From the NCBI RefSeq assembly GCF_905480005.1, contig NZ_CAJQOO010000011.1, positions 41,784 to 105,783 of the forward strand: a stretch of 64,000 nt of DNA. Reading direction: 5' to 3'. Positions 7,716 to 18,203 of this stretch are shown here, piece by piece (positions within the stretch are counted from its first letter, which is position 1; each line of letters starts with the position of its first letter). The position numbers were made by a program, and so were the translations under genes. This stretch comes from an uncultured Maricaulis sp. (GTDB lineage: Bacteria; Pseudomonadota; Alphaproteobacteria; Caulobacterales; Maricaulaceae). The notes beneath the pieces are model-generated. The model searched no databases. It had not been told where the DNA came from and worked only from the letters and a program-made list of their open reading frames with translations.

Positions 7716-8761
7716 GCCTCGGCCTCGAGGCGTTCAACCAGTTTGACCCCGGCCTGCGAGCAGCTGAGCGTTCCGCCCAGATCACCGGTCCATTCGCCGG
7801 CTTCATGCATCGCATTGACCGCGTCTCTAAGTCGTTTTGCGGCAGCGTTTTCGTCGAGGCTTTCCAGCAATTGTGCGGCGGCTTCGATGGCCCCGAACGG
7901 GTTGGCCTTGTCCTGGCCGGCAATGTCCGGCGCGGAGCCGTGGATGGGCTCGAACAGGCCCGGCTTGCTGTCGCCCAGCGACGCCGATCCCAGCAGTCCG
8001 ATCGAACCGGGCAGCATGGAGGCCTCGTCGGAGAGAATATCGCCGAACATGTTTTCGGTGACGATCACATCGAAGCTCGCCGGTGCGCGCAGCATGTGCA
8101 TGGCGGCGGCGTCGACATACATGTGGTCGAGCGCGACATCCGGAAAATCGCGGGCGCCCATCTCGCTGACGACATCGCGCCAGAGACGGCTGGTTTCCAG
8201 CACATTGGCCTTGTCGACCGAGGTCAGCTTGCCGCGGCGCAGTCGGGCCTGCTGAAAGGCGATGCGCGCCACCCGCTCAATCTCGCTGCGTGAATAGGTG
8301 CATTTATCGCTGGCTGTGTCGGCGGTCCGTTCACGTTCGCCGAAATAGATGCCACCGGTCAATTCGCGCACGATCAGCACATCCGTGCCCGCGACGAGGT
8401 CCGGGCGCAGGGGTGATTTTCCGGCCAGAGCCGGATGCACGGCGGCCGGACGCAGATTGGCATAGACGCCCAGCGCCTTGCGCAGGGACAGAAGGCCGGC
8501 TTCCGGCCGGGCGTCGGCCCGATCCCATTTCGGCCCCCCCACCGCGCCAAGAAAAACCGCATCGGCCGCCCGGCAGGCCGAAAGCGTCTGGTCTGTCAGC
8601 GGCTCCCCGAATGCATCGATGGAGGCACCGCCAAAGGCACAGGTCTCAAACTCGATTCGGAAGCCTTCCAGCGCGGCGACATGTTCGAGCACGGCGCGGG
8701 CGACTGCGGTGATTTCCGGTCCGATCCCGTCACCGGGCAGGAGGGTGATGCGATAGTTCAT
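7700..8761 (-). CDS. leuB: 3-isopropylmalate dehydrogenase
   Basis: This 353-aa member of the isocitrate/isopropylmalate dehydrogenase family catalyses NAD-dependent oxidative decarboxylation of 3-isopropylmalate to 2-oxoisocaproate in leucine synthesis. Visible signatures are LLPGDGIGPEI at the N-terminus, AVGGPKWD, the substrate loop RELTGGIYFGER, and the metal/cofactor region NMFGDILSDEASMLPGSIGLLGSASLG with PIHGSAPDIAG. Its ATG overlaps the leuD stop by 4 bases. It is the last gene of the nine-gene ilv/leu operon. Length is normal for the family. Confidence 0.97.
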   Translation of the reverse strand: MNYRITLLPGDGIGPEITAVARAVLEHVAALEGFRIEFETCAFGGASIDAFGEPLTDQTLSACRAADAVFLGAVGGPKWDRADARPEAGLLSLRKALGVYANLRPAAVHPALAGKSPLRPDLVAGTDVLIVRELTGGIYFGERERTADTASDKCTYSRSEIERVARIAFQQARLRRGKLTSVDKANVLETSRLWRDVVSEMGARDFPDVALDHMYVDAAAMHMLRAPASFDVIVTENMFGDILSDEASMLPGSIGLLGSASLGDSKPGLFEPIHGSAPDIAGQDKANPFGAIEAAAQLLESLDENAAAKRLRDAVNAMHEAGEWTGDLGGTLSCSQAGVKLVERLEAEAVAAE

Positions 8762-9357
8762 GCGATGTCAGCCTCGTAAGCGTCGATGGCGTCGGCATGG
8801 CTCATCAGGAAGCCGAGCGGATCCGTGCCTTCCATCAGGCAGTGTTTGGCAAAGGGTTCGATCTCGAAATCGAAACTCGGGCCATTGCCCAGATCAACAT
8901 GCTGGCTGGCCAGATCGATCCTGATTGAAATGCCGGGATTGGCGAGCAACCAGTGATGAGCCGCCTCCGGCGCGACGATCGGAAGCAGTCCGTTGCGGGC
9001 AGAGTTCGAGCGGAAAATGTCGGCGAACTCGCTGGAGATGACGGCCCGGAAGCCGAAATCATGCAGGGCCCAGGGCGCATGTTCGCGCGACGAGCCACAT
9101 CCGAAATTGCGACCGGCAACGAGAACCCGGCAGGCAGCGGTGTCGAGGCTGTTCAGTGAAACGGCATCAAGCGGCCTGCCGTCTCCGTCATAACGCCAGT
9201 CATGAAAGGCCAGCCTGCCCAGACCGTCCCGTGTGGTCGTGGTCAGGAAACGGGCCGGAATGATCTGGTCGGTATCAATGTCTTCCTGATCGATGACAAA
9301 GGTCCGGCTGTCGATCTGGCGGACATCATCCTGAGTCTTTGGAGCAGGATCAGGCAT
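8758..9357 (-). CDS. leuD: 3-isopropylmalate dehydratase small subunit
   Basis: This 199-aa swivel-domain subunit of isopropylmalate isomerase has the diagnostic motif [17 protein letters not shown] around residue 82, and DQIIPARFL near the N-terminus. It pairs with LeuC to interconvert 2- and 3-isopropylmalate in the cytoplasm. The start overlaps the end of leuC by 8 bases and the stop overlaps leuB by 4. The tight overlaps should help 1:1 production of the two subunits. Confidence 0.97.
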   Translation of the reverse strand: MPDPAPKTQDDVRQIDSRTFVIDQEDIDTDQIIPARFLTTTTRDGLGRLAFHDWRYDGDGRPLDAVSLNSLDTAACRVLVAGRNFGCGSSREHAPWALHDFGFRAVISSEFADIFRSNSARNGLLPIVAPEAAHHWLLANPGISIRIDLASQHVDLGNGPSFDFEIEPFAKHCLMEGTDPLGFLMSHADAIDAYEADIA

Positions 9358-10789
9358 GGGCGGGCTCCATCAATTCGGCGGGTTCGATGACATGCCCTGC
9401 AATCGCGGCGGCCGCGGTGGTTGCCGGGCTGGCCAATATGGTACGGACGCCAGGGCCCTGGCGGCCTTCGAAATTCCGGTTCGAAGTCGAGACGACCAAC
9501 TGGCCGGGTTCGCCCCGATCGCCGTTCATCGCGATACACATGGAGCAGCCGGGCTGACGCCATTCGGCGCCGGCTTCGATGAAGATCCGGTCGAGACCTT
9601 CCGCCTCGGCCTGGGCCCTGACGGCAACCGAACCGGGCACGATGAGCGCGCGAATGCCGTCCGCCACCCGCCGACCGCTCATGATGGCGGCCGCCTCGCG
9701 CAGATCGGTGATGCGGGAATTGGTGCAGGAGCCGATAAAGACCTGATCAACGCGTGCGCCGGCCACCGGCTTTCCGGCCTCGAGGCCCATATAGGCGAGC
9801 GCCTTCTTCTGGGATGCGGTGCGCGGCGTCGGAATGGGCGTGTTGACGGCGATGCCGGTATCCGGGGCTGTGCCCCAGGTCACCATCGGCCGGATCGACG
9901 CGGCGTCAATCATGACCTCCTGGTCAAAGCGGGCTCCCGGGTCGCTGCGCAGAGTCGCCCAATGGGCGACCGCGGCGTCCCACTCGGCGCCTTGCGGGCA
10001 GTGTTCGCGGCCTTTCAGCCAGTCGAAAGTGGTTTCGTCCGGCGCGATCATGCCCGCACGGGCACCAGCCTCGATTGACATGTTGCAGACCGTCATCCGG
10101 CCTTCCATGTCGAGGGCCTCGATCGCGCTGCCAGCATACTCGATTACGCACCCGGTGCCGCCATCGACTCCGAGTTCGGCGATGATGGCGAGGATGATAT
10201 CCTTGGCCGAAATGCCCGTCGCGATCTCGCCATCGACGGTCACGCGCATGGATTTCGGCTTGCGCTGCAGAAGGCATTGCGACGCCAGGACATGGCCGAC
10301 TTCCGTGGTGCCGATGCCGAAGGCGAGGCCCCCGAAGGCGCCATGAGTGGCCGTATGGCTGTCACCGCACACAATTGTCATGCCCGGTTGTGTCGCGCCC
10401 AGTTCCGGCCCGATCACATGGACAACGCCGCGATGACCGCTGCCCCAGCCATGCAGGGTGATGCCGTGCTTTTTCGCATTGTCCTGCAGGCGCTCGACCT
10501 GGCTCTGCGCCGCCTTGGTCGCATAGGGCGGCGTCTCGCCCGGCGCAAAGTCGAGCGTCGGCGTGGCATGGTCGATCGTTGCCAGGGTGCGGTCGGGGCG
10601 ACGCACGCCCAGCCCGCGCTCATCGAGCACGGAGAAAGCCTGCGGTGAGGTCACTTCATGCACGAGATGCAGGTCGATATAGAGCAGACCCGGCGTCTCC
10701 ACCGTTTCGTCCCGAACCTGGTGAGCCTCCCAGACCTTGTCGAACAGGGAGCGCGGGGCCTCGCCCGTGCGCTCAGTCTCAGGCGACAT
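9350..10789 (-). CDS. leuC: 3-isopropylmalate dehydratase large subunit
   Basis: This 479-aa aconitase-family subunit carries the [4Fe-4S] ligands in [17 protein letters not shown] and [13 protein letters not shown]. It also has the substrate loops [20 protein letters not shown] and [13 protein letters not shown]. The ORF track begins at 10834, but the ATG at 10789 ([20 protein letters not shown]) has a strong ribosome site (ggaggttcag) and matches the family start. It overlaps the end of ilvE by 11 bases. It acts with LeuD in leucine biosynthesis. Confidence 0.97.
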   Translation of the reverse strand: MSPETERTGEAPRSLFDKVWEAHQVRDETVETPGLLYIDLHLVHEVTSPQAFSVLDERGLGVRRPDRTLATIDHATPTLDFAPGETPPYATKAAQSQVERLQDNAKKHGITLHGWGSGHRGVVHVIGPELGATQPGMTIVCGDSHTATHGAFGGLAFGIGTTEVGHVLASQCLLQRKPKSMRVTVDGEIATGISAKDIILAIIAELGVDGGTGCVIEYAGSAIEALDMEGRMTVCNMSIEAGARAGMIAPDETTFDWLKGREHCPQGAEWDAAVAHWATLRSDPGARFDQEVMIDAASIRPMVTWGTAPDTGIAVNTPIPTPRTASQKKALAYMGLEAGKPVAGARVDQVFIGSCTNSRITDLREAAAIMSGRRVADGIRALIVPGSVAVRAQAEAEGLDRIFIEAGAEWRQPGCSMCIAMNGDRGEPGQLVVSTSNRNFEGRQGPGVRTILASPATTAAAAIAGHVIEPAELMEPAHA

Positions 10790-11735
10790 GCTGAACCTCC
10801 ATCGCATTGTCCTGGACCGGCTGCAGCCAGCCATGACGGTCCGGCGTATCGCCGGAGAACAGGCCGAAGAAGCGCTCCTGCATCAGTTCCGCTATCGGTC
10901 CCCGACCGCCCGCGCGAACAACATGTCCGTCGACCGAGCGGACCGGAGTGATCTCTGCTGCCGTGCCGGTGAAGAAAATCTCGTCGGCGAAGTAGAGGCT
11001 CTCGCGGGACAGGGTCTGCTCGCGGACATCGAAACCTTCCGCCTCGGCCAGTTTCATCACCGAATCCCGGGTCAGGCCTGACAGGATGGAGGCCGAGCTC
11101 GGCGGGGTGCGGATGACGCCATCGGAGACGACGAAGATGTTCTCCCCGGCGCCTTCCGACACCAGACCATTGACGTCCAGACCAATGCCTTCGTCGAAGC
11201 CACGCGAATGCGCCTCATGGCTGATCAACATGGAAGACAGATAATTTCCGCCCGCCTTGGCGCCGGTTGGAATGGTGTTCGGGGCCGGTCGGCTCCACGA
11301 GGAAATGCAGCAATCCACGCCCTTGGTCAGCGCTTCCTCACCGAGATAGGCGCCCCAGGGGAAGGCGGCGATGCAGATTTCAGGCTTGCTGTCGGCACCC
11401 GGCAGGACACCGATCCCGCCATAGCCGAAAAAGGCGACCGGGCGAATATAGGCGTCCTTCAGATGATTGGACCGGATCACCATCCGGCAGGCCGCTTCGA
11501 CCTCTGCTTCGGTGTGCTCGATCGGCATGTGATAGACCTTGGCGCTGTTGAACAGTCGCTTGATGTGGTCGGTCAGCCGAAAGATGTGCGGGCCGGTCGG
11601 CGTGTCGTAGCAGCGGATCCCCTCGAAGACGGAGGAGCCGTAATGCAAAGCGTGTGAGAGAACATGCGTCTGGGCTTCGTGCCAGTCGATCAGTTCGCCG
11701 TTGCGCCAGATGAAGTCGGTTTCCTGGATTGCCAT
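10779..11735 (-). CDS. ilvE: Branched-chain amino acid aminotransferase
   Basis: This 318-aa fold-type IV PLP aminotransferase performs the last step for Leu, Ile and Val, using glutamate as donor. Family signatures are the N-terminal [18 protein letters not shown], the PLP lysine in [15 protein letters not shown], and [16 protein letters not shown]. The ATG at 11735 follows agga at reasonable distance. The stop lies 14 bases after the start of leuA's downstream boundary, and the 3' end overlaps leuC, so it is embedded in the operon. Its location between leuA and leuC is unusual compared with the enteric ilv operon. Confidence 0.96.
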   Translation of the reverse strand: MAIQETDFIWRNGELIDWHEAQTHVLSHALHYGSSVFEGIRCYDTPTGPHIFRLTDHIKRLFNSAKVYHMPIEHTEAEVEAACRMVIRSNHLKDAYIRPVAFFGYGGIGVLPGADSKPEICIAAFPWGAYLGEEALTKGVDCCISSWSRPAPNTIPTGAKAGGNYLSSMLISHEAHSRGFDEGIGLDVNGLVSEGAGENIFVVSDGVIRTPPSSASILSGLTRDSVMKLAEAEGFDVREQTLSRESLYFADEIFFTGTAAEITPVRSVDGHVVRAGGRGPIAELMQERFFGLFSGDTPDRHGWLQPVQDNAMEVQHVA

Positions 11736-11749
11736 TTTACTGTGTCCTG

Positions 11750-13339
11750 TCAGACGGCCTGAGCCGGTTGTTTCTGGGTCATGTCGGCCCGGCCATAGGC
11801 CTCACCGCGATCGAGTGTGAAGAGCAGCGAGTCGATGGCTGCGGTGACGATATCGGGGCCACGCGCGCGCCCGGAGAAGATCGTGCCGTCAATGTCGATG
11901 CTGATATCGGCAACGAATTCGCGACCGGTCGCGGTCGATCGCATGCGGGTCTCCAGAGCCGTCACGGTGGCGTCCGTGCCGGTGATACGCTGGACCGCCG
12001 CAAAGGCGGCCGCAATCGGGCCGTCGCCGGACGCGATGTCGGAGACGCGGCCGCGGTCGGGATGCTCCAGTTCAATGCGGGCAAACTGTTTGGGTTGGCG
12101 ACCGGCCGTTGTGCGCAACTCGGTGCGCAGAACGGTCCAGCGCGAACCGCTGGGGGAGAAGCCTTCCATCATGGCAACCAGATCGGCATCATTCACTTCG
12201 CCCAGCTCATCGGCCAGGTGTTTGAAATCCTTGAAGACCTGGTTCAGCTTGTCCGGGTCGGGCTGATAGCCCAGCTTGGCCAGGCGCTGGACCAGGGCGT
12301 GCTTGCCTGAGTGCTTGCCCAGCACCAGGGCCGAGCCCGGCGCTCCGACGCTTTCCGGTGTCATGATCTCATAGGTCCGGCGGTCGGAAATCATGCCGTG
12401 CTGATGGATGCCGGCCTCGTGGGCAAAGGCATTCTTGCCGACGATAGCCTTGTTGGGCGCGACCGCGGTACCGGTCACCCGGGCCAGGCGCTGGCTGGCC
12501 GACCAGATCTTGGTGGCGTCGACATGGCTGACAGCCGGGAAGATGTCGGCCCGGACCTGCAAGGCCATGACGATTTCCTCCAGCGAGCAATTGCCGGCGC
12601 GCTCGCCGATCCCGTTGATCGCGCATTCGACCTGGCGGGCCCCGCCCTTTACGGCGGCGAGCGAATTGGAGACGGCCAGTCCCAGGTCATTGTGGCAATG
12701 GGCGGAGAAGATCACATGGTCCGGGCGCTGGACCTGGGCGACAAGTTTCTCGAACACGGCGCGGATCTCGTCCGGTTCGGAATAGCCGACCGTGTCGGGA
12801 ACGTTCAGGACATCGGCGCCATGGGCGGCGGCACAGGCCATGGCCTCGACCAGGAAATCCGGCTCGGTGCGCAGGGCATCTTCGGCGGAGAATTCGATCT
12901 CATCGAATGTGCCCGCCGCGTGCCGGAGGCAACGCTCGATCGTCTGCAGCACTTCGCGGCGCGACATGCGCAGCTTGGCCTCGCGATGGATGGGACTGGT
13001 CGCGATGAAGATATGCAGGCGTTTGCGATGCGCCGGTTCGAGCGCGTGGGCAGCCGCATCGATGTCCTTCTCATTGGCGCGCGCCAGCGAGCACAGGGTG
13101 GAATTGCGGATTTCCGATGCGATCAGGCGGATGGCCTCGCTGTCGCCGGGCGAGGCCGCAGCGAAGCCGGCCTCGATCGTATCGACCCGCATGGCCTCGA
13201 GCAGGTGCGCAATTTCCAGTTTTTCCGCCGGGTTCATGGAGAAGCCCGGAGCCTGTTCACCATCGCGCAGCGTGGTGTCGAAGATATGCAACCGGTCCGG
13301 CTGCGGGGTGTTCACAGATGTCAGTGTCGGGGCGGGCAT
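11750..13339 (-). CDS. leuA: 2-isopropylmalate synthase
   Basis: This 529-aa enzyme condenses acetyl-CoA with 2-oxoisovalerate, the first committed leucine step. The catalytic TIM barrel holds IFDTTLRDGEQAPGFSM, SAHCHNDLGLAVSNSLAA (metal His-x-His) and GIGERAGNCSLEE. The C-terminal LeuA dimer regulatory domain (about residues 400-515) is complete, so leucine feedback inhibition is expected. Two ATGs are possible. The one at 13339 has ggagg at ideal spacing, whereas the upstream ATG at 13351 would put that site inside the coding region, so I chose 13339. It overlaps the preceding ilvM-like gene by 19 bases. Confidence 0.96.
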   Translation of the reverse strand: MPAPTLTSVNTPQPDRLHIFDTTLRDGEQAPGFSMNPAEKLEIAHLLEAMRVDTIEAGFAAASPGDSEAIRLIASEIRNSTLCSLARANEKDIDAAAHALEPAHRKRLHIFIATSPIHREAKLRMSRREVLQTIERCLRHAAGTFDEIEFSAEDALRTEPDFLVEAMACAAAHGADVLNVPDTVGYSEPDEIRAVFEKLVAQVQRPDHVIFSAHCHNDLGLAVSNSLAAVKGGARQVECAINGIGERAGNCSLEEIVMALQVRADIFPAVSHVDATKIWSASQRLARVTGTAVAPNKAIVGKNAFAHEAGIHQHGMISDRRTYEIMTPESVGAPGSALVLGKHSGKHALVQRLAKLGYQPDPDKLNQVFKDFKHLADELGEVNDADLVAMMEGFSPSGSRWTVLRTELRTTAGRQPKQFARIELEHPDRGRVSDIASGDGPIAAAFAAVQRITGTDATVTALETRMRSTATGREFVADISIDIDGTIFSGRARGPDIVTAAIDSLLFTLDRGEAYGRADMTQKQPAQAV

Positions 13340-13641
13340 GCTTGCCTCCATCGATGGGGCGTACCGGCTGCCTGGGCAGCGATTTCCGGGGCAATCTGGG
13401 GCTCGAAATCGGGCGTGAAGACGCCGCGCACGTCGAGCAGGCGCGCGACCTGGCGGGCCAGCACATCCATGTTGCGCGCGTCATCGCGGGCATCGAGCGA
13501 CATGGTCACTGTGGACTGACCGTTCGATGAGGCCGCCTTGTCGAGCGTTGCAATGGTGAAGCCGCGGCGTTCGACAAGACCGATAAGCCGCATCAGGGCG
13601 CCTTCTGCGTCAGCGATATCAATACGAAGCAAGGTGCGCAT
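13321..13641 (-). CDS. ilvM: Acetolactate synthase small (regulatory) subunit, short ACT form
   Basis: This 106-aa protein has an ACT domain (residues 1-80: LLRIDIADAEGALMRLIGLVERRGFTIATL) typical of acetohydroxyacid synthase regulatory subunits. At this length it resembles the short IlvM type rather than IlvH/IlvN proteins of 160-190 aa, which carry a second domain. It would stabilise the large subunit and modulate valine inhibition. It starts 2 bases after the large-subunit stop and runs 19 bases into leuA, so it is firmly in the operon. The symbol follows the E. coli short form and is approximate. Confidence 0.85.
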   Translation of the reverse strand: MRTLLRIDIADAEGALMRLIGLVERRGFTIATLDKAASSNGQSTVTMSLDARDDARNMDVLARQVARLLDVRGVFTPDFEPQIAPEIAAQAAGTPHRWRQACPPRH

Positions 13642-13643
13642 GA

Positions 13644-15365
13644 TCAGTTCTCCATCATGTCGGCATTGGACGCGCCCGGCGGCACAAGCGGCCAGACATT
13701 CTCACGCGGGTCGATCAGGACGTGCGCCAGTATGGGGCCGCGTGCCTTGAGCAGGCGGTCGATCGCCGCGGGCACTTCCTCGCGGCTGTGAACGGTGAAC
13801 GCCTCGATGCCGAAGGCATGGGCCACTTCCGCGAAATCGGGGTTGTCGTAGAGGTCGATCTCGGAAAAATTCTCTTCGAAGAAATACTCCTGCCATTGCC
13901 GAACCAGGCCCAGCGAGGCGTTGTCCAGCAGCAAAATCTTGACCGGCACGCCATAGCGGCGGGCCGTGGCCAATTCCTGGATATTCATCATGATCGAGCC
14001 GTCGCCGGTGATGGTGACGACCTTGGCATCCGGCCGCGTCATCGCAGCGCCGATTCCGGCAGGCAGGCCATAGCCCATCGCGCCCAGGCCCGCTGAGGTC
14101 AGATGGTGTTCCGGGCGCGAGAAACGGCAATGCTGGGCCACCCACATCTGGTGCTGGCCGACATCGCAGGCGGCGATGAAGTCATCGCCAGCGACTTCCG
14201 ACAATTCCTTCAGCATGGCCGGGGCATAAACGCCGGAACCTGGCGCGTCATAGCGGAAGGCGTGACGGTGTTTGCGCTCGATACAGGTGTCGCGCCACGC
14301 CGCAATATCCAGCCAGTCATTGGTGATGCCGGCGAGGATTTCCGTGATGTCGCCGGCCAGGCCGATCTCGGCCCGGCGCAGCTTGTCGATCTCGGCGGCA
14401 TCGCCGTCGATATGAATGATCCGGGCGCCGGGCGCGAAACTGTCCAGACGACCCGTCGCCCGGTCATCGAAGCGCGCACCGCAACAGATCAGCAGATCGC
14501 TTTCATCGACCGCCACATTGGCCGCGCGTCCGCCATGCATGCCCAGCATGCCGAGATAGGTCTCGCTGTCGGGGTGGGCACAGCCCAGGCCCTTCAGTGT
14601 GGCGACTGCGGGTATGCCGGTGCGCGCCATGAAGTCGCGCACGGCGTCGACGGCACCGCCCAAGGTGACGCCGCCACCGATGTAGAGGACGGGGCGGTCC
14701 GATTGGGCCAGCAGGGCCGTCGCGCTCGCCAGGTCTGATTCTGGCGGGCTCGGCGGCCCGGCCTCAGGCCGAGACCCTGGGGGAAAGGTGGGGTACGCCT
14801 CGGCTTGTAGGACATCCTTCGGCAGATCGATCAGGACCGGGCCGGGGCGTCCGCCCTCCGCGATCTGGAAGGCTTCCGCGATCATTTCCGGGATCCGCAT
14901 CGGATCGCGGATAATGATCGAATGTTTCACGACCGGCATGGACATGCCGAAGACATCGACTTCCTGGAAAGCGTCGGTCCCCATCAGTCCGGACGGAACC
15001 TGGCCGGTGAGGATGATCATCGGGACGCTGTCCAGATAGGCATTGGCGATGCCGGTCAGGAGGTTGGTGGCGCCCGGTCCGGACGTGGCCAGACAGACGC
15101 CGGCCTTGCCGGTCAGGCGCGCCTGGGCATCGGCCGCGAATGCGGCGGCCTGTTCGTGGCGGACCAGGATATGCTTCAGGGACGAGCCGGTCAGCGCGTC
15201 ATAGACCGGCATGATGGCCCCGCCCGGATAGCCGAAGACCCGGGTCACACCCAACGCTTCCAGTGTCCGTACGACCGCATGCGCCCCGGTCTGGCGGGTA
15301 CGCGTCTGTGCGGCGTCGGCAGCGGAGGCCGTGTCGTCGATCTCGGTGGCGGGCAGGGCCGTCAT
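13644..15365 (-). CDS. ilvG: Acetolactate synthase large (catalytic) subunit
   Basis: This 573-aa ThDP- and FAD-dependent enzyme makes acetolactate (Val/Leu branch) and acetohydroxybutyrate (Ile branch). Motifs: FGYPGGAIMPVYDAL, the catalytic Glu in VRHEQAAAFAADAQARLTGK, GPGATNLLTGIANAYLDSVP, and the ThDP motif VTITGDGSIMMNIQELATA. The track ORF begins at 15428, but the ATG at 15365 (MTALPATEIDD) has aaggacgag upstream and avoids a charged, non-conserved extension overlapping ilvC. The following ilvM-like gene begins 2 bases after its stop. It could equally be named ilvB, and the choice is convention. Confidence 0.95.
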   Translation of the reverse strand: MTALPATEIDDTASAADAAQTRTRQTGAHAVVRTLEALGVTRVFGYPGGAIMPVYDALTGSSLKHILVRHEQAAAFAADAQARLTGKAGVCLATSGPGATNLLTGIANAYLDSVPMIILTGQVPSGLMGTDAFQEVDVFGMSMPVVKHSIIIRDPMRIPEMIAEAFQIAEGGRPGPVLIDLPKDVLQAEAYPTFPPGSRPEAGPPSPPESDLASATALLAQSDRPVLYIGGGVTLGGAVDAVRDFMARTGIPAVATLKGLGCAHPDSETYLGMLGMHGGRAANVAVDESDLLICCGARFDDRATGRLDSFAPGARIIHIDGDAAEIDKLRRAEIGLAGDITEILAGITNDWLDIAAWRDTCIERKHRHAFRYDAPGSGVYAPAMLKELSEVAGDDFIAACDVGQHQMWVAQHCRFSRPEHHLTSAGLGAMGYGLPAGIGAAMTRPDAKVVTITGDGSIMMNIQELATARRYGVPVKILLLDNASLGLVRQWQEYFFEENFSEIDLYDNPDFAEVAHAFGIEAFTVHSREEVPAAIDRLLKARGPILAHVLIDPRENVWPLVPPGASNADMMEN

Positions 15366-15400
15366 CACATCTCGTCCTTCTTCTTCTCGTCGTGCGCCGG

Positions 15401-16417
15401 TCAGGCGTTCGCGCCGGGCTGCAGCCACGGCATGTCGGCGCGCAGGGCGGCGCCGGTTTTCTCGATCGGATGTTCCAGATCCTTGCGCAGCAGGGCCTGG
15501 TATTGCGGCTTGCCGGCCTGGTTCTCGGTGATCCAGTCGCGCGCGAAAGTGCCGTCCTGGATGTCCTTGAGAACCTCACGCATGCGCGCGCGGGTCTCGT
15601 CATTGATGACGCGGGGTCCCGAGCGCAGATCGCCGTAAATGGCGGTCTCCGAGATGAATTCATGCATCTTGGCCATTCCGCCTTCATAGAGGAGGTCGAC
15701 GATCAGCTTGAGCTCGTGCAGGCATTCGAAATAGGCCACTTCCGGCTGGTAGCCGGCATCAACCAGGGTCTCATAGCCCGCCATGACCAGCTCGGTTGCG
15801 CCGCCGCACAGGACGGCCTGCTCGCCGAACAGATCGGTCTCGGTTTCCTCGGCGAAAGTCGTCTCGATCACGCCGGAATTGGCGCCGCCAATGCAGGATG
15901 TGTAGGCCAGTGCCCGCTCCCGGGCTTCGCCGGTCGCATCCTGCTGGACGGCGAACAGGCAAGGCACACCGCGGCCGATTTCGTATTCGCGGCGAACCAG
16001 ATCGCCCGGACCTTTCGGAGCGACCAGCATGATATCGACGCCTTCCGGCGGGGTGACACGGCCGAAATGGACCGAGAAGCCGTGCGCGAACAGAACCGCA
16101 TCGCCGGGAGACAGGTTGGGTGCGATGGATTCGCGGAACAGGGCTTCATGGCTCATGTCCGGGGTCAGGATGGCAATCAGCTTGCCGGCCTTGGTGGCCT
16201 CTTCCGGCGTCGCCGTCTTGAGGCCGTCAGCCTTGGCTTTCTTCTCGCCGGCACCGCCGGGGCGAACACCGACCGTGACGTCACAGCCGCTGTCCTTGAG
16301 GTTCATGGCATGGGCACGGCCCTGGCTGCCATAGCCGATAACGGCGACCGGTTGGGCCTTGAAGGCTGTCGTGTCGACCTCGAAGGCGGCACGGCGGGAC
16401 GGGGTGGAGGCAGTCAT
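15401..16417 (-). CDS. ilvC: Ketol-acid reductoisomerase (class I)
   Basis: This 338-aa short-form enzyme converts acetolactate to 2,3-dihydroxyisovalerate with NADPH and Mg2+. The Rossmann motif [20 protein letters not shown] is near residue 26. [28 protein letters not shown] and the metal-binding region [19 protein letters not shown] are typical of class I. The ATG overlaps the ilvD stop by 4 bases. There is a 35-base gap to ilvG, one of the longer spacers in the operon, with a purine-rich run before the next start. Confidence 0.97.
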   Translation of the reverse strand: MTASTPSRRAAFEVDTTAFKAQPVAVIGYGSQGRAHAMNLKDSGCDVTVGVRPGGAGEKKAKADGLKTATPEEATKAGKLIAILTPDMSHEALFRESIAPNLSPGDAVLFAHGFSVHFGRVTPPEGVDIMLVAPKGPGDLVRREYEIGRGVPCLFAVQQDATGEARERALAYTSCIGGANSGVIETTFAEETETDLFGEQAVLCGGATELVMAGYETLVDAGYQPEVAYFECLHELKLIVDLLYEGGMAKMHEFISETAIYGDLRSGPRVINDETRARMREVLKDIQDGTFARDWITENQAGKPQYQALLRKDLEHPIEKTGAALRADMPWLQPGANA

Positions 16418-18135
16418 GCGGGCATCTCCTGCTTGGATGATGTGTGTGTGGGGCGCGCCGTCGCTGCAGGCGGCGGAGCGATGAGAGTGGTGGCACCGCG
16501 CGCGGCCGAAGAGACCAGGGCGGCATATTTGGCGAAGACACCGGTCGGCGCAGGCCGGCCGGATGAGGAGGGTGGACGGCTGGCGAGGTCCGCCTCGACA
16601 TCGATGCGCCGTGTGGCCACATCGATGCGGATGATGTCGCCATTGCGGATGCGGCCGATCGGCCCGCCATCGGCAGCTTCCGGGCTGACATGGCCAATGA
16701 CGAAACCTTTGGAGGCGCCGGAAAAACGGCCATCCGTGATCAGGGCCACATCGCCGGCCAGACCCTGGCCGACCAGGGCAGCGGTGACGCCCAGCATTTC
16801 ACGCATGCCGGGACCGCCCTTGGGACCCTCATTGCGGATGACGAGAATGTCGCCGGCCTTGACCGCATTGGCCTCGACCGCGGCGAAGGCATCCTCCTCG
16901 CATTCAAACACCCGGGCCGGACCGGAGAATTCAGTGCGGTCATGCCCGGACAGTTTGAGCACGGCGCCTTCGGGCGCCAGATCACCCGTCAGGACCCGGA
17001 AGCCGCCGTCGGCCTTGACCGGCTTGGCGACTGAATGGATGACCCGTTGATTGAGGCTTTCCTCGGCGCTTGCGCATTCGGCGTGCAGGCTCTCTCCGGT
17101 GACGGTCGGCGTGTCAGCCAGCAGGCCGCCTTCGATCAGGCGCTGGCCGAACAGGCGCGAGCCGCCGGCCAGAAACATGTGGTGGGCCAGGAAGCGCCCG
17201 CCCGGCTTCAGGTCGGTGATCACCGGCGCTGCGCTGGAAATCCGGTCGAAATCGGCGATATCGAAGTCCACGCCCGCTTCCGCGGCGATCGCGGCGACAT
17301 GCAGGACGGCATTGGTTGAACCGCCCGAGGCCGAGGCGGCGATAACTGCATTGCGCAGGGAATCCTCGGTGATGAAGCGACGCGCGGTGGTGCCAGCCTT
17401 TGCCAGTTCGACGGCCAGGCGGCCGCAGCGCGCGGCGGCCTCCGGCTTGTCCGGATGGGGCGCGGGGATATCGTTCACGCCCATGGGGGACAGGCCCAGC
17501 ATGGTCAGGATCATCGCCATCGTATTGGCGGTGAACTGGCCACCGCAGGCGCCCGCGCCAGGGCAGGCGGCCTTCTCGACTTTCGTCAGGCCGGCATCAT
17601 CCAGCGTTCCTGCAGCATGGGCGCCGACGGCTTCGAACACGTCCTGGATCGACAGGGCCTGGTCGCCCAGCTTGCCCGGCATGATCGTGCCGCCATAGAG
17701 GATGCAGCCGGGCACATCCATGCGCGCCAGCGCCATGGCTGCGGCCGGGATGGTCTTGTCGCAACCGACCAGGATGACCACCCCATCCAGGCTGTGGCCG
17801 CGGGTCGCCAGCTCGATCGAGTCGGTGATGACCTCGCGCGAGATCAGCGAGGCGCGCATGCCCTCAGTGCCCATCGAGATGCCGTCGGAGACGACGATGG
17901 TGTTGAAGTCGACCGGGTGGCCGCCGGCGTCACGGACCGCCTCGCGGACCGGTTCCGCCAGGTCAGCCAGATGCATGTTGCACGGGGTGACCGTGGTCCA
18001 TGTGTTGATGACACCGATCAACGGCTTGTCGAAGTCAGCATCCTCCATGCCGGTGGCACGCATCATCGCGCGGGCCGGCGCGCGGGCCGGACCGGCAGTG
18101 ATGGCATCTGAGGTCTTGCGGCTGTCGTGGGTCAT
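16414..18135 (-). CDS. ilvD: Dihydroxy-acid dehydratase
   Basis: This 573-aa iron-sulfur dehydratase converts dihydroxy acids to 2-oxo acids in valine, leucine and isoleucine synthesis. Conserved motifs are [48 protein letters not shown] and, near the C-terminus, [22 protein letters not shown]. The Cys positions suit the family's Fe-S cluster. The ATG at 18135 follows ggaacacgac. The longer ORF in the track would run into the attenuator. It is the first structural gene of the operon, and expression is probably controlled by the leader and attenuator directly upstream. Confidence 0.96.
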   Translation of the reverse strand: MTHDSRKTSDAITAGPARAPARAMMRATGMEDADFDKPLIGVINTWTTVTPCNMHLADLAEPVREAVRDAGGHPVDFNTIVVSDGISMGTEGMRASLISREVITDSIELATRGHSLDGVVILVGCDKTIPAAAMALARMDVPGCILYGGTIMPGKLGDQALSIQDVFEAVGAHAAGTLDDAGLTKVEKAACPGAGACGGQFTANTMAMILTMLGLSPMGVNDIPAPHPDKPEAAARCGRLAVELAKAGTTARRFITEDSLRNAVIAASASGGSTNAVLHVAAIAAEAGVDFDIADFDRISSAAPVITDLKPGGRFLAHHMFLAGGSRLFGQRLIEGGLLADTPTVTGESLHAECASAEESLNQRVIHSVAKPVKADGGFRVLTGDLAPEGAVLKLSGHDRTEFSGPARVFECEEDAFAAVEANAVKAGDILVIRNEGPKGGPGMREMLGVTAALVGQGLAGDVALITDGRFSGASKGFVIGHVSPEAADGGPIGRIRNGDIIRIDVATRRIDVEADLASRPPSSSGRPAPTGVFAKYAALVSSAARGATTLIAPPPAATARPTHTSSKQEMPA

Positions 18136-18156
18136 TGTCGTGTTCCGTGGCTCGAA

Positions 18157-18203
18157 ACACAAAAAAACCCCGCTCCGGGTTCCGGGAGCGGGGTTTTTTG
18201 TGT
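18157..18203 (-). terminator. Attenuator terminator upstream of ilvD
   Basis: Read on the minus strand, ccccgctcc and ggagcgggg form a perfect 9-bp stem with an 8-base loop. It is followed by a run of seven T and flanked by A/T pairs that extend the helix (aaaaaa / tttttt). It lies 24 bases beyond the leader peptide stop and 21 bases before the ilvD ATG, the classical attenuator position. The A-tract on the other side means it could also stop transcription in the + direction. Confidence 0.92.

Noticed and set aside
6661-7923. 420-aa minus-strand ORF opposite the dipeptidase
   Set aside because: It is antisense to a strongly supported M19 gene and contains repeats derived from the 15-bp tandem units. 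A shadow of a GC-rich gene.
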